Shown here: positions 52,123-60,562 of the stretch, one piece after another
How positions within the stretch are numbered: the first letter of the stretch is position 1
Layout of the letters: each line of letters starts with the position of its first letter
Assembly: GCF_000818395.1 (NCBI RefSeq)
Contig: NZ_JWJG01000028.1
Coordinates: 4,381,918 to 4,445,917, forward strand
DNA from: Noviherbaspirillum autotrophicum
GTDB lineage: Bacteria > Pseudomonadota > Gammaproteobacteria > Burkholderiales > Burkholderiaceae_D
Length of the DNA: 64,000 bases
Reading direction: 5' to 3'
Made by a program: the position numbers and the translations under genes
The notes under the pieces: model-generated
Seen by the model: only the letters and a program-made list of their open reading frames with translations
What the model was told of the DNA's origin: nothing
Databases searched by the model: none

Positions 52123-53055
52123 TCAATCGACTCCAGCCAATACCCTCAAGTGCGCAACGACGCTGCGCCCGAGGGCCGACAGGGCGTATCCGCCTTCCAG
52201 GCAGCTGACGATCCGCCCTTGCGCATGCTCCTGCGCAACCGCCATCACTTGGTGCGTGATCCATGCATAGTCCGCTTCCACCAGGCCCATCTGGCCGAGG
52301 TCGTCTTCGCGATGGGCATCGAAGCCGGCCGAGATAAAAATCATCTCGGGCCGATGCTTGTGCAGCGCGGGCAGCCATTGCTCACTGATCAACTGGCGCA
52401 CCACCTCGCCGGTGGTGTAAGCCGGAACCGGCACATTCACCATATTGTCGGCCGGACGCAATTCGCTGTATGGATAAAATGGATGCTGGAAGAAACTCAC
52501 CATCAGCACGCGCGGATCGTTGCGAAAAATCTCTTCGCTGCCGTTACCATGATGAACATCGAAATCGACAATTGCCACGCGTTTCAGGCCGCGCACCTCC
52601 ATCGCATGCTTGGCGGCGATCGCAACGTTACCAAACAGGCAAAATCCCATCGCTTCTCCCGGCAGCGCATGGTGCCCCGGGGGGCGGATGGCGCAAAACG
52701 CGTTTTCGATTTCGCCCGCGATCACCGCATCGGTTGCCGCCACCGCCGCGCCCGCCGCCCTGAGCGCAGCCTTCCAGCTATGCGTATTCAGTATGGTGTC
52801 CGGGTCCAGCGGATAATATTCGGATGCGCCCAGCGACGCGGCACTGTCGCGCACACGAGCGATCGCCGCCGGCGTATGGACGCGTTCAATATCGGCAAGA
52901 TCGACCACCGGCGCTTCGCGGTGCTCCAGCAGGATGCCGATCTGGCTGGCGATCAGCTGGTCTTCGATCGCCTGCAGGCGATCGGGACATTCCGGATGCC
53001 AGTGCCCCATTTCATGGCGCTTGCAATCGGGATGGGTGTAAATGGCGGTGGTCAT
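52123..53055 (-). CDS. Histone-deacetylase-fold amidohydrolase (acetylpolyamine-type)
   Basis: A 310-residue arginase/deacetylase-superfamily enzyme. Key motifs are IYTHPDCKRHEMGHWHPECPDRLQAI, the active-site His pair in IRPPGHHALPGEAMGFCLFGNVAIAAKHA, the zinc ligands in VAIVDFDVHHGNGSEEIF and FISAGFDAHREDDLGQM. Bacterial members deacetylate acetylpolyamines or other small acetylamides. This would fit with the amine catabolism genes elsewhere in the window, but the gene is isolated here. No clear ribosome-binding site precedes the ATG. Confidence 0.88.
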   Translation of the reverse strand: MTTAIYTHPDCKRHEMGHWHPECPDRLQAIEDQLIASQIGILLEHREAPVVDLADIERVHTPAAIARVRDSAASLGASEYYPLDPDTILNTHSWKAALRAAGAAVAATDAVIAGEIENAFCAIRPPGHHALPGEAMGFCLFGNVAIAAKHAMEVRGLKRVAIVDFDVHHGNGSEEIFRNDPRVLMVSFFQHPFYPYSELRPADNMVNVPVPAYTTGEVVRQLISEQWLPALHKHRPEMIFISAGFDAHREDDLGQMGLVEADYAWITHQVMAVAQEHAQGRIVSCLEGGYALSALGRSVVAHLRVLAGVD

Positions 53056-53248
53056 GGAACGATGTACCGTGATGTTCTCGAATAGAATCTGAGGTTCGTT
53101 CCGCGTCCTGCGACGCGGAAGACGGGATGTGTTAATAGTGTAGTCAAGAAAATGATGTAATACAGGTATACCTTAATTTGCAGCGTTTGCGCGCGCTCAA
53201 TCAGGAATAAGAAGACTGTTCGTCCATTCCACTCACTCCGGAAAATTC

Positions 53249-54169
53249 ATGTTCGCCAAAGTCCACGCCGTTGCCCAGCAAGTCAGCCAGATCGTCGTCG
53301 GAAAGGAACTGCAGATCCGCCAGTCGCTGGTTTGCCTGCTGGCTGGCGGCCACTTGCTGATCGAGGACGTGCCGGGCGTGGGCAAAACCACCCTCGCGCA
53401 TGCGCTCGCGATCTCGCTCGGGCTGAAGTTCAACCGGCTGCAATTCACCAGCGACCTGTTGCCGGCGGACGTGATCGGCGTCTCGATTTTCGACCGGGAG
53501 AAAAACGGCTTTGTGTTCCACCCCGGCCCGGTCTTCACCCAAGTGCTGCTGGCCGACGAGATCAATCGCGCCACACCCAAGACCCAGTCCGCGCTGCTGG
53601 AAGCAATGGAAGAGCGGCAAGTCACGGCCGATGGCGTCACCCGCGAATTGCCGCGACCGTATTTCGTGATCGCAACGCAGAACCCGACGCATCAGATCGG
53701 CACTTTCCAGTTGCCGGAATCGCAGCTCGACCGCTTCCTGATGTGCCTGTCGCTCGGCTACCCGGATGCCGCCGCCGAACGCGCCTTGCTGATGGGCGAA
53801 GACCGGCGCACGATGCTCAAGTCGCTGCCGACCGCCATGCATCCGGAAGAACTGCTGGCGGCGCAGGCCGCGTTGAAGGAGATCCACGCTTCGCCGGCGC
53901 TGATCGACTACATCCAGGCGCTGGCGCAGGCCTCGCGCCGCAGCGGCTTGTTTGCCGAAGGACTGAGTCCGCGCGCGACCATTGCGCTGCTGTACGCAGC
54001 GCGTGCCTGGGCCGCGCTGGAAGGCCGCAACCATGTCATTCCGGAAGACGTGCAGGCGGTGCTGGTGCCTGTTGCAGCGCATCGCCTGCGCCCGCTGAAA
54101 GCCGGGGGCAGCACCGCGCTGGGGAGCCGCGACCTGGTGCTGCAGCTGATGAAATCGGTTCCGGTATAG
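53249..54169 (+). CDS. MoxR-family AAA+ ATPase
   Basis: A 306-residue MoxR ATPase. Walker A is EDVPGVGKTTLAHALA, Walker B is VLLADEINRATPKTQSALLEAMEE, and the sensor region is FVIATQNPTHQIGTFQLPESQLDRF. MoxR proteins act as chaperones for von Willebrand-type complexes. It is the first gene of a four-gene cluster (MoxR, DUF58, TgpA transglutaminase, MltB) with no gaps, a conserved proteobacterial set. Confidence 0.93.
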   Translation: MFAKVHAVAQQVSQIVVGKELQIRQSLVCLLAGGHLLIEDVPGVGKTTLAHALAISLGLKFNRLQFTSDLLPADVIGVSIFDREKNGFVFHPGPVFTQVLLADEINRATPKTQSALLEAMEERQVTADGVTRELPRPYFVIATQNPTHQIGTFQLPESQLDRFLMCLSLGYPDAAAERALLMGEDRRTMLKSLPTAMHPEELLAAQAALKEIHASPALIDYIQALAQASRRSGLFAEGLSPRATIALLYAARAWAALEGRNHVIPEDVQAVLVPVAAHRLRPLKAGGSTALGSRDLVLQLMKSVPV

Positions 54170-55165
54170 ATGATGCTCAGCGCGCTGGAACACAGCCTTC
54201 GCAAACGCGCCAGCAAGTGGCTGTTCCGCTTGCGCGGCGCCGAGCCGGGCGAGGTTTTCCTGAAACAGCGGCGCGTATTCATCATGCCGACCCACCCGGG
54301 CATGATCTTTTGCGTGATGCTGCTCGCACTGTTCATCGCCTCGGTCAATTACAACCTGAGCCTGGGCTTTGGGTTCACCTTCCTGGTTGCCGGATGCGCG
54401 CTGGTCGATATGTACCTGACCTTCCGCAATCTGGCGCACCTGCACCTGATAGCGGGACGCGCCAAGCCGGTGTTCGCCGGCGAACATGCCCAGTTTGAAC
54501 TGCACCTGATCAACCGCTGCAACTACGACCGCTATGCGATCTGGCTCGACTTTGCGGCCGACGACCGGCCGGAACTGGCGCAGGCAGCGGACATCGCTGC
54601 CCATGCCTCACGCGCCGTCGTCCTGGCTACGCCGGCACGCGTGCGCGGCTGGCTGCCGGCCCCGCGCGTGCGCCTGCAGACCCGTTTCCCGCTCGGCTTG
54701 CTGCGCGCCTGGAGCTACTGGCAGCCCGACGCGCAAGCCCTGGTCTATCCGCGCCCGGAAGACGACGCGCCGCCACTGCCGCAAGCCGGCGTGGAAAACG
54801 GTAGCGGCCCGGCGGCGGCCGGCCAGGATGATTTTGCCGGGATTCGCGGCTATCAGGCAGGCGACTCGCCGCAGCGATTGGCATGGCGCCACATCGCAAA
54901 GGTCGATATCACGCTTGGCGGCCCGCTCGTCACCAAGCATTTCGAAGGCGGCACCGCGACCGAAATCGTGATCGATTTCTCTGCCCTGCCGCGCGGCCTT
55001 GACCTCGAAACCCGGCTGTCGCGCATGACGCGCTGGGTCATCGAGGCCGAAGCGCGCGGCCTACCTTACGCGTTTCGGCTGGGTGACGTCAGTTTTCCCG
55101 CCGCCCTCGGCCCGGCACACCAGGATGCCTGCCTGTGCGCGTTGGCGTTGTTTCAAACGGCTTGA
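54170..55165 (+). CDS. DUF58 domain-containing membrane protein
   Basis: A 331-residue protein. Two hydrophobic segments near residues 42-85 are followed by the DUF58 core with the signature GQDDFAGIRGYQAGDSPQRLAWRHIAK and ETRLSRMTRWVIEAEARGLPYAFRLGD. DUF58 proteins partner with MoxR ATPases. Its ATG directly follows the MoxR stop codon. Function not established. Confidence 0.9.
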   Translation: MMLSALEHSLRKRASKWLFRLRGAEPGEVFLKQRRVFIMPTHPGMIFCVMLLALFIASVNYNLSLGFGFTFLVAGCALVDMYLTFRNLAHLHLIAGRAKPVFAGEHAQFELHLINRCNYDRYAIWLDFAADDRPELAQAADIAAHASRAVVLATPARVRGWLPAPRVRLQTRFPLGLLRAWSYWQPDAQALVYPRPEDDAPPLPQAGVENGSGPAAAGQDDFAGIRGYQAGDSPQRLAWRHIAKVDITLGGPLVTKHFEGGTATEIVIDFSALPRGLDLETRLSRMTRWVIEAEARGLPYAFRLGDVSFPAALGPAHQDACLCALALFQTA

Positions 55166-55170
55166 GCGGC

Positions 55171-57213
55171 ATGCGCCCCGTGCCCGCTTTCCAATCGCTG
55201 CGGCAGCGCGCCTCGCGCCCCTTATCACGCCCGCTGTCACGGGACAAGGCCGACACGCTGTTGCTGCTGTTTTCCTGCGGCCTGGTGCTGCTGCTGCACG
55301 TCGGCCATTTGCCGGCATGGGTCTTTCCATCCTGTGCCGCCATCCTGTCATGGCGCGGCTGGATCACATTCCGCGGCAACCGCATGCCGCCGCGCTGGAT
55401 GTTGCTGGCGGTCGCGCTGCTGGCCATGGGCGGCGTGTTTGCCAGTTACCGCACCTGGTTCGGGCGCGATGCGGGCGTGGCGATGCTGGCGCTGCTGCTC
55501 ACGCTGAAGCTGCTCGAAATGCACGCCAAGCGCGACCTGTTCGTGGCGCTGTTCCTGAGCTTTTTCCTGATCCTGGCCGGCTATTTCTATTCGCAATCGA
55601 TCGGCACCGCGCTGGTGACCATCATCGCGGTGATGGCGATCCTGACCACGCAATTGTCTTTCCAATACACCGGCACGGTGCCACCGCTTGCGCAGCGCCT
55701 GCGCCTGGGCGCGAAAATCCTGCTGCTGTCTGCGCCGCTGATGCTGGCGTTGTTCGTGCTATTCCCGCGCATTCAGGGGCCGTTATGGGGCATGCCGGAC
55801 GATGCGCAAGCGGGCCGCAGCGGCCTGTCCGACACCATGTCGCCAGGGAATATCGCCCGGCTCGCGCTGTCGGACGAGATTGCGTTCCGCGTCAGGTTCT
55901 TCGATCCGGTACCGGCGAAATCGCAGCTGTACTGGCGCGGCATCGTGCTCGGCAGGTATGACGGACGCACCTGGTCGCCGCCTGTGCGCCCTGTTGCCGG
56001 CCAGGTCATCATCAATACGCGAGGCGCACCGACCCGCTATCAGGTGACGCTGGAGCCGCATGGCCGACGCTGGCTGTTCGCACTGGAAGTGCCGCGCGCC
56101 CTGCCTGTCCTTGCTGGCAATCCCGCCTTCGTGACGCCCGACTTGCAACTTTTGTCATCGCAGGCGATTAACGAAAGGGTGCGCTACGATGCGACGTCGT
56201 TTGTCGATTTCGACCTGCAACCGAATGCCCCGCCTGCGGTCTTACCGCAGTGGCTGGAGCTGCCGCCCGGCTTCAATCCGCGCACGCAGGCGTTCGCCGC
56301 GCGCCTGCGTAGTCAAGCCAACAACAATGAAGACGTCATACATGCCGCGCTGCGCTTCTTCCGCGACCAAGGTTTTCGCTATACGCTGGAACCGCCACCG
56401 CTGGGCAGGCATGCCGTCGATGAATTCCTGTTCTCGACCCGGGCCGGATTCTGCGAACACTATTCTGGAGCCTTCGTCGTACTCATGCGCGCATCGGGCA
56501 TTCCGGCGCGCGTGGTGACCGGCTATCAGGGCGGCGAAATCAATCCGGCCGACGGCTTTTTGACGGTGCGCCAGTCGGACGCGCATGCGTGGGCGGAAGT
56601 CTGGCTCGACAGGCGCGGCTGGGTGCGCGTCGATCCGACCGCCGCAGTCTCCCCAGGGCGGGTCGAACAGAACCTCGCCAGCGTCATCCCGCGCCGCGCG
56701 TTCGGCGGCCTGATCACGCTGGACGGCAGCCGCAGCGCGTGGATCGCGCAACTGCAGCGGCTGCGCCAGAACTGGGAAGCGGTCACCAATGCATGGAACC
56801 AGTGGGTGCTGAACTACACGCCGGAAAAACAAAGGAATTTTTTCAGGGCGCTCGGCTTCGACAAGGTCGATTGGCGTACCATGGCGATCGTCATGCTGGC
56901 AGTCGGCGCCGCCGTGATGGCGTCCATCCTGCTGCCGTTGCTGGCGGGCCGGCCAAAGCGCGATCCGATCGACGCGATCTACCAGTCGTTATGCAGGCGA
57001 ATGGCGAACCTGGGCTTCCCGCGCGCACCGCATGAAGGGCCACGCGCTTACGGCGCGCGACTGACCGCACCTGACGCGCCGCTGCCTGCGGCAACGAAAG
57101 CGGCGATCGGGCGCTTTCTGGCGCTGTATGAAACGGTCCGGTATGGCGCGCCGGAGAAAGCACCGCTATCCTACCTCTCTCAATTGAAAACCCTGTTAGC
57201 TGAATGTCGATGA
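55171..57213 (+). CDS. tgpA: TgpA-type transmembrane transglutaminase-like protein
   Basis: A 680-residue protein with about six N-terminal membrane helices (about 25-195), a large periplasmic transglutaminase-core domain and a last helix near 570-590. The Cys-His-Asp triad is in FSTRAGFCEHYSGAFVVLMRA, SDAHAWAEVWLDRRGWVRVDPTA. It matches Pseudomonas TgpA, essential there and linked to periplasmic peptide crosslinking or hydrolysis. The ATG at 55171 lies 5 bp after the DUF58 stop; an in-frame GTG overlaps DUF58. Its end overlaps mltB by 10 bp. Confidence 0.92.
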   Translation: MRPVPAFQSLRQRASRPLSRPLSRDKADTLLLLFSCGLVLLLHVGHLPAWVFPSCAAILSWRGWITFRGNRMPPRWMLLAVALLAMGGVFASYRTWFGRDAGVAMLALLLTLKLLEMHAKRDLFVALFLSFFLILAGYFYSQSIGTALVTIIAVMAILTTQLSFQYTGTVPPLAQRLRLGAKILLLSAPLMLALFVLFPRIQGPLWGMPDDAQAGRSGLSDTMSPGNIARLALSDEIAFRVRFFDPVPAKSQLYWRGIVLGRYDGRTWSPPVRPVAGQVIINTRGAPTRYQVTLEPHGRRWLFALEVPRALPVLAGNPAFVTPDLQLLSSQAINERVRYDATSFVDFDLQPNAPPAVLPQWLELPPGFNPRTQAFAARLRSQANNNEDVIHAALRFFRDQGFRYTLEPPPLGRHAVDEFLFSTRAGFCEHYSGAFVVLMRASGIPARVVTGYQGGEINPADGFLTVRQSDAHAWAEVWLDRRGWVRVDPTAAVSPGRVEQNLASVIPRRAFGGLITLDGSRSAWIAQLQRLRQNWEAVTNAWNQWVLNYTPEKQRNFFRALGFDKVDWRTMAIVMLAVGAAVMASILLPLLAGRPKRDPIDAIYQSLCRRMANLGFPRAPHEGPRAYGARLTAPDAPLPAATKAAIGRFLALYETVRYGAPEKAPLSYLSQLKTLLAECR

Positions 57214-58340
57214 TTTTTTTGAAGCACGCCAGCCGTTGCGCAGTTCTCTCCTCGCTGCTGGCCGCAGTTGCAGTGCACGCCAATCCGCATCCCAAGCAAG
57301 CCGCCGGCAAGCTCCCTGCCAAATCCGCAGCCAAGGCCGCGATCCGCAAGGTCGCTGCCGCGCCCGATGACCTTGGCGAATTCGCCAACTTCACGCAATG
57401 GAAGGAAGTGTCGGAGTTCATCGACCAGATGATCGACCAGCATGGATTCGAGCGCGCCGAACTGGAAGCAATTTTCCGCAAGGCGCGCTATGTCGACACC
57501 ACCATTCAGCTGATCAAGCCGGCGCCGCCGGGACGTCCCAAGAACTGGCACGCGTATCGCGAGCGCTTCGTCGAACCGGTGCGCATCAACGCCGGCGTCG
57601 CCTTCTGGAACGCCAATGCCGAGGCACTGGCGCGCGCCGAAGAGCAATACGGCGTTCCGGCCGAAATCATCGTCGGCATCATCGGCGTCGAAACGATCTA
57701 TGGCCGCAATACCGGCAACTTCCGCGTGCTCGACGCACTGACCACGCTGTCCTTCGATTATCCCGATACGCCGAATCGCGTATCGCGCATGAAATTCTTC
57801 CGCGGTGAACTGGAAAACACGCTGCTGTTTGCGCGCGAGTCGGGAATCGATCCATTCACCCTGCTGGGCTCGTACGCCGGCGCGATCGGCTGGCCGCAGT
57901 TCATGCCGGGCAGCATACGCAAGTACGCCGTGGATTTCGACGGCGACGGGAGGATCGATTTGCGTAATTCGCCTGTCGACGCCATCGGCAGCGTCGCGCA
58001 CTTCCTGGCAGAACACGGCTGGCAGCGCGGCGAGCCGATCGTATTCCCGGCCTCCGTCTCGAATGCGGAAAGCGGCCGCTCATGGGACATCTTCATCGGG
58101 CAGGGGTTGGAAGCCAAGTTCAAGCTCGACGAGCTGAAGGCGTCCGGCGTGGCGCCGGGTGTCGAGCCGCCGGCCGATATGCAGTTCGGCTTAGTCGACC
58201 TGCAAAACGGCGGCGAGCCGACCGAATACTGGCTCGGCTCGGCCAATTTCTTCGCCATCACGCGGTACAACCGCAGCTTCTTCTACGCGATGTCGGTGGT
58301 CGACCTGGGTCGCGCAGTACGCAACGCGCGCGGAAGTTAG
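57204..58340 (+). CDS. mltB: Membrane-bound lytic murein transglycosylase B
   Basis: A 378-residue lytic transglycosylase of family GH103. The signal peptide is MSMIFLKHASRCAVLSSLLAAVAVHA, with no lipobox at its end. The catalytic Glu lies in PAEIIVGIIGVETIYGRNTGN, and SYAGAIGWPQFMPGSIRKYAVDFDGDG is the family signature. It cuts peptidoglycan strands to 1,6-anhydro ends. The last gene in the MoxR-DUF58-TgpA cluster. The Tn7-like element begins 9 bp after its stop codon and leaves the gene intact. Confidence 0.93.
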   Translation: MSMIFLKHASRCAVLSSLLAAVAVHANPHPKQAAGKLPAKSAAKAAIRKVAAAPDDLGEFANFTQWKEVSEFIDQMIDQHGFERAELEAIFRKARYVDTTIQLIKPAPPGRPKNWHAYRERFVEPVRINAGVAFWNANAEALARAEEQYGVPAEIIVGIIGVETIYGRNTGNFRVLDALTTLSFDYPDTPNRVSRMKFFRGELENTLLFARESGIDPFTLLGSYAGAIGWPQFMPGSIRKYAVDFDGDGRIDLRNSPVDAIGSVAHFLAEHGWQRGEPIVFPASVSNAESGRSWDIFIGQGLEAKFKLDELKASGVAPGVEPPADMQFGLVDLQNGGEPTEYWLGSANFFAITRYNRSFFYAMSVVDLGRAVRNARGS

Positions 58341-58344
58341 CACA

Positions 58345-58349
58345 GACCG
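58345..58349. repeat. Left target-site duplication GACCG
   Basis: GACCG directly precedes the TGTG end of the element and is repeated at 63880-63884 directly after its CACA end. Five-bp duplications are the rule for Tn7/Tn5053-class transposition. Confidence 0.85.
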
Positions 58350-58374
58350 TGTGTGTTCACCCATAAGTTGGGAT
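58350..58374 (+). repeat. Left terminal inverted repeat
   Basis: The terminus begins TGTGTGTTCAC and runs into the first CATAAGTTGGGAT site. It matches the reverse complement of 63855-63879 at 20 of 25 positions. Confidence 0.85.
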
Positions 58375-58484
58375 TTTTAACGCATAAAGTGGGATTCGAC
58401 ACCCCATAAGATGGGATTTACAACCTCATAAGATGGGATTTACAACCTCATAAGGTGGGACTAAACAACCGCATAAGATGGGAT
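58362..58484 (+). repeat. Left array of six TnsB-like sites
   Basis: Thirteen-bp copies of CATAA(g/a)(n)TGGGA(T/C) start at 58362, 58383, 58405, 58427, 58449 and 58472, all in the same orientation and 21-23 bp apart, i.e. two helical turns. The spacer sequences are partly conserved (TTTACAACCT between copies 3, 4 and 5). This spacing is typical of transposase-binding arrays at Tn7-class ends. Confidence 0.85.
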
Positions 58485-58550
58485 ATTCTTATCATTGCAT
58501 GATCGAGGGGCCTATCTGGGCCTTTTTTGGTGCTCAGCCTCATGTCGTAG

Positions 58551-58721
58551 ATGGACCAATCCTTTAAAATTACTGTCTACCAAGAAATAAATGCATTTTT
58601 AGATAGTGCATCGCCCGGTGAGTCATTTCCTGCGGGAATCTTTGGCGTATTTCTGGCTACCAACAGTTGCAGATATGCCACATACCCTACCCGATACTCG
58701 ATTCCGCTACGGGAATCGTAA
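58551..58721 (+). pseudogene. 5' fragment of a lost gene (possible transposition gene)
   Basis: A 56-codon frame from an ATG beginning MDQSFKITVYQEINAFLDS, then protein-like sequence to about residue 45 and a stop inside a palindrome. No family is recognised. It stands where Tn7 relatives have their first transposition gene, directly after the left-end sites, so it may be the beginning of a deleted transposase-operon gene. That is inferred from position only. Confidence 0.35.
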
Positions 58722-58741
58722 TACCGCCAAGTAGGTAGGGT
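58684..58741. repeat. Nested inverted repeat (58-bp folded structure)
   Basis: The outer arms ACCCTACC (58684-58691) and GGTAGGGT (58734-58741) are perfect complements, and the inner arms CGATTCC (58699-58705) and GGAATCG (58712-58718) are as well. The structure lies between the two truncated reading frames and may mark a recombination or deletion junction, a remnant site of another small element, or a structured RNA. Confidence 0.55.
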
Positions 58742-58786
58742 CTAGAAGGTTGAAAGGCGACTTCCGGTTAGCCCTTACGACGCAGA

Positions 58787-59572
58787 GTGAACTGCCGTGG
58801 ACGAGGGAAACCCGCGAAGCTACTGGGACTGCCGAAACCTGTGCTCCAGGACCTTAAACGCACAGGGTATTTTCTCGGCCCCCAAACGCCGTCTATCGCC
58901 ACCGGCTACACTGAACAAGAAGTCTGCAATTTTTCAGAGCGTCTGCTGCAGCGGACGCTACTGGTCGAAGATATCGCTCCCTCTTCGCCCAATGCCATGG
59001 CCTTCACGGACATCATGCGCCACCTGAAGTTCGGATCCGACCGGAGCAAGGCACAGTTTGTGAAGGACTACCTTGACGGAAAAATTAAGGCGCTTGGAAG
59101 ATGGGGCGATTCAATCGACAGTATTTTCTTTAGCCTTCAAGAGGCGCACGATTTCGCTTGGCGATGCCGTCTGAACGCCTCACGCCAGGACTACTGCTCT
59201 CTTGCCGATGCCGCACGATTAATCGGTTGTGATGCGAAGGCTGTTCCGGGTCTTGTTAAGGTTGGATTATTGCGGTCGAAGCCAAAGCAAAAGACGTACA
59301 TCTGCCGAAAATCTATCTGTGAGTTTTCCGAAAGCTGGGTTGCTCTTTGTAGCATTGCGCAGTCAGTTTCGACAACATCCAAGCGCTTGGAGAAGCTGGC
59401 GGATCAGGCAAACATTGAGCGCTTAGTCATTGCGCCCGTCTATCAAAACGCGGAGCCGTCATCATTCATCAGGAAGGAGGACCAAGACCGTCTGCTTGCG
59501 GAACATAAGGCGCATCCAGCACGGAAACGACGTGCGACACTGATTAAGCTGATGGCGGACGGTTTATCCTAG
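58787..59572 (+). pseudogene. TniQ/TnsD-like protein, N-terminally truncated
   Basis: The 261-codon frame begins at a GTG just after a TAG and lacks a ribosome-binding site. It contains two helix-turn-helix-like repeats of the kind seen in C-terminal regions of TniQ/TnsD target-selection proteins: LLGLPKPVLQDLKRTGYF followed by a YTEQEVCNF stretch, and later CSLADAARLIGCDAKAVPGLVKVGLL followed by a RKSICEFSESWV stretch. The N-terminal TniQ domain with its zinc-finger Cys motifs is missing. I therefore call it the tail of a tniQ-type gene left by an internal deletion that removed the transposase genes. The assignment rests on pattern resemblance; an unrelated DNA-binding protein is possible. 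Confidence 0.45.
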
Positions 59573-59761
59573 AGAACGTAGACAAGAGCCTATCGCTGCC
59601 TTCATCGTTCATGTAGGCCTGAGTAACGAAGATGTGCGGCGGCTAGCGACTCTGCCTGAGAACTACATGTTTTAGTGTGTGCATAGGCAGAAAAGTGCCA
59701 ATAACAGACATTAAACTGCCACTCAAACTGCTGAGATGAGCTTGACCACAACTGGAGGGAG

Positions 59762-60361
59762 TCACGCTGCTCGCATTATTCGTTGCGTATGGGTCGCGTA
59801 AGCACCATGCTTTTTTAATCCCTTCAAGGCATCCGAAACGTCTGCGATGCCTGCTGCTATGCTCAAGTGAAGCTTCCCTTCAAGTAGGCTACCGTCGACG
59901 CGCTTCCAGTAGACCCATTCGCCATCCTGTTGGCGCGGCAGTTTCTTGCCCGACTTTTCAAGGGTAACACCGACGAACCGTATATCAGTGGAGAGCCGCC
60001 AGATGTGGAACTCGACGGCTTCACGATGGCGATACTTCGACGCACGAGAAAACGGAGCACCTGAGAGCGGTACATTGTCGCGAACCCAAAAATACCCCTC
60101 GGACTCCATGACCTGTCTGGTCATCGCCCCGGCCATTTGTTTGAAACGATCACGATGCGGGTTGTTCTCAACAAACTGCTCACTGAACTCTGCGAGAAGA
60201 TCGTCTGCCACTGCTTCCAGCGCCGGCCGTCCGAGGTTGGATGCCGTCTTCATTTTTATCTTCGATTCGTCACGATTTAGAAACGACCAAAGTCGAATGC
60301 TCGCCGGATGAGATGAGATATCAGTATAAGAGCCTGGATTGAAAGTCGGGATAGTCATCAC
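59762..60361 (-). CDS. Unknown cargo protein, 199 aa
   Basis: I do not recognise a family. The N-terminal 35 residues look disordered. Residues about 38-105 are helical and basic, with ALEAVADDLLAEFSEQFVE and RFKQMAGAMTRQVMESEGYFWVRDN, followed by APFSRASKYRHR; this has the look of a DNA-binding helical domain. The C-terminal part (EFHIWRLSTDIRFVGVTL and GKLHLSIAAGIADVSDALKGL) looks alpha/beta. It is the third and last gene of the minus-strand cargo group, 201 bp after the preceding gene, so it may have its own promoter. Confidence 0.6.
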   Translation of the reverse strand: MMTIPTFNPGSYTDISSHPASIRLWSFLNRDESKIKMKTASNLGRPALEAVADDLLAEFSEQFVENNPHRDRFKQMAGAMTRQVMESEGYFWVRDNVPLSGAPFSRASKYRHREAVEFHIWRLSTDIRFVGVTLEKSGKKLPRQQDGEWVYWKRVDGSLLEGKLHLSIAAGIADVSDALKGLKKHGAYATHTQRIMRAA

Positions 60362-60562
60362 TGCCTCCGTTAAAGAAACAGAAGGGTACGCGATAAAATC
60401 GGTGGCGTCAAATTTGACTCCACCAAATATGGCGGGACAATTGGCAGCCCTAAAAGACCGTAGCGCTTCTAAGCATCACCTTGGGAATATAGCGGCTTTG
60501 CCGACTTGCGAGTGTTGTTGCTGCCAGCCCCGCCTGGACCTAAAGCGATCAAGGCGGTTCTT

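Larger units (their letters stand above)
58341..58550. other. Left end of the mobile element, no gene
   Basis: After the mltB stop come the target duplication, the left inverted repeat and six 13-bp sites. The remaining bases contain a short GGCC stem before a T-run near 58509-58526. No gene is seen. Confidence 0.6.

Noticed and set aside
58362-58484. CRISPR array
   Set aside because: The repeat is only 13 bp with 8-10 bp spacers that are partly conserved, far below CRISPR dimensions, and no cas gene is near.
58684-58741. tRNA gene or integron attC site
   Set aside because: The 8-bp outer stem looks like an acceptor stem, but the length is too short, and there is no T-loop or anticodon arm; the outer arms do not match attC core sites.
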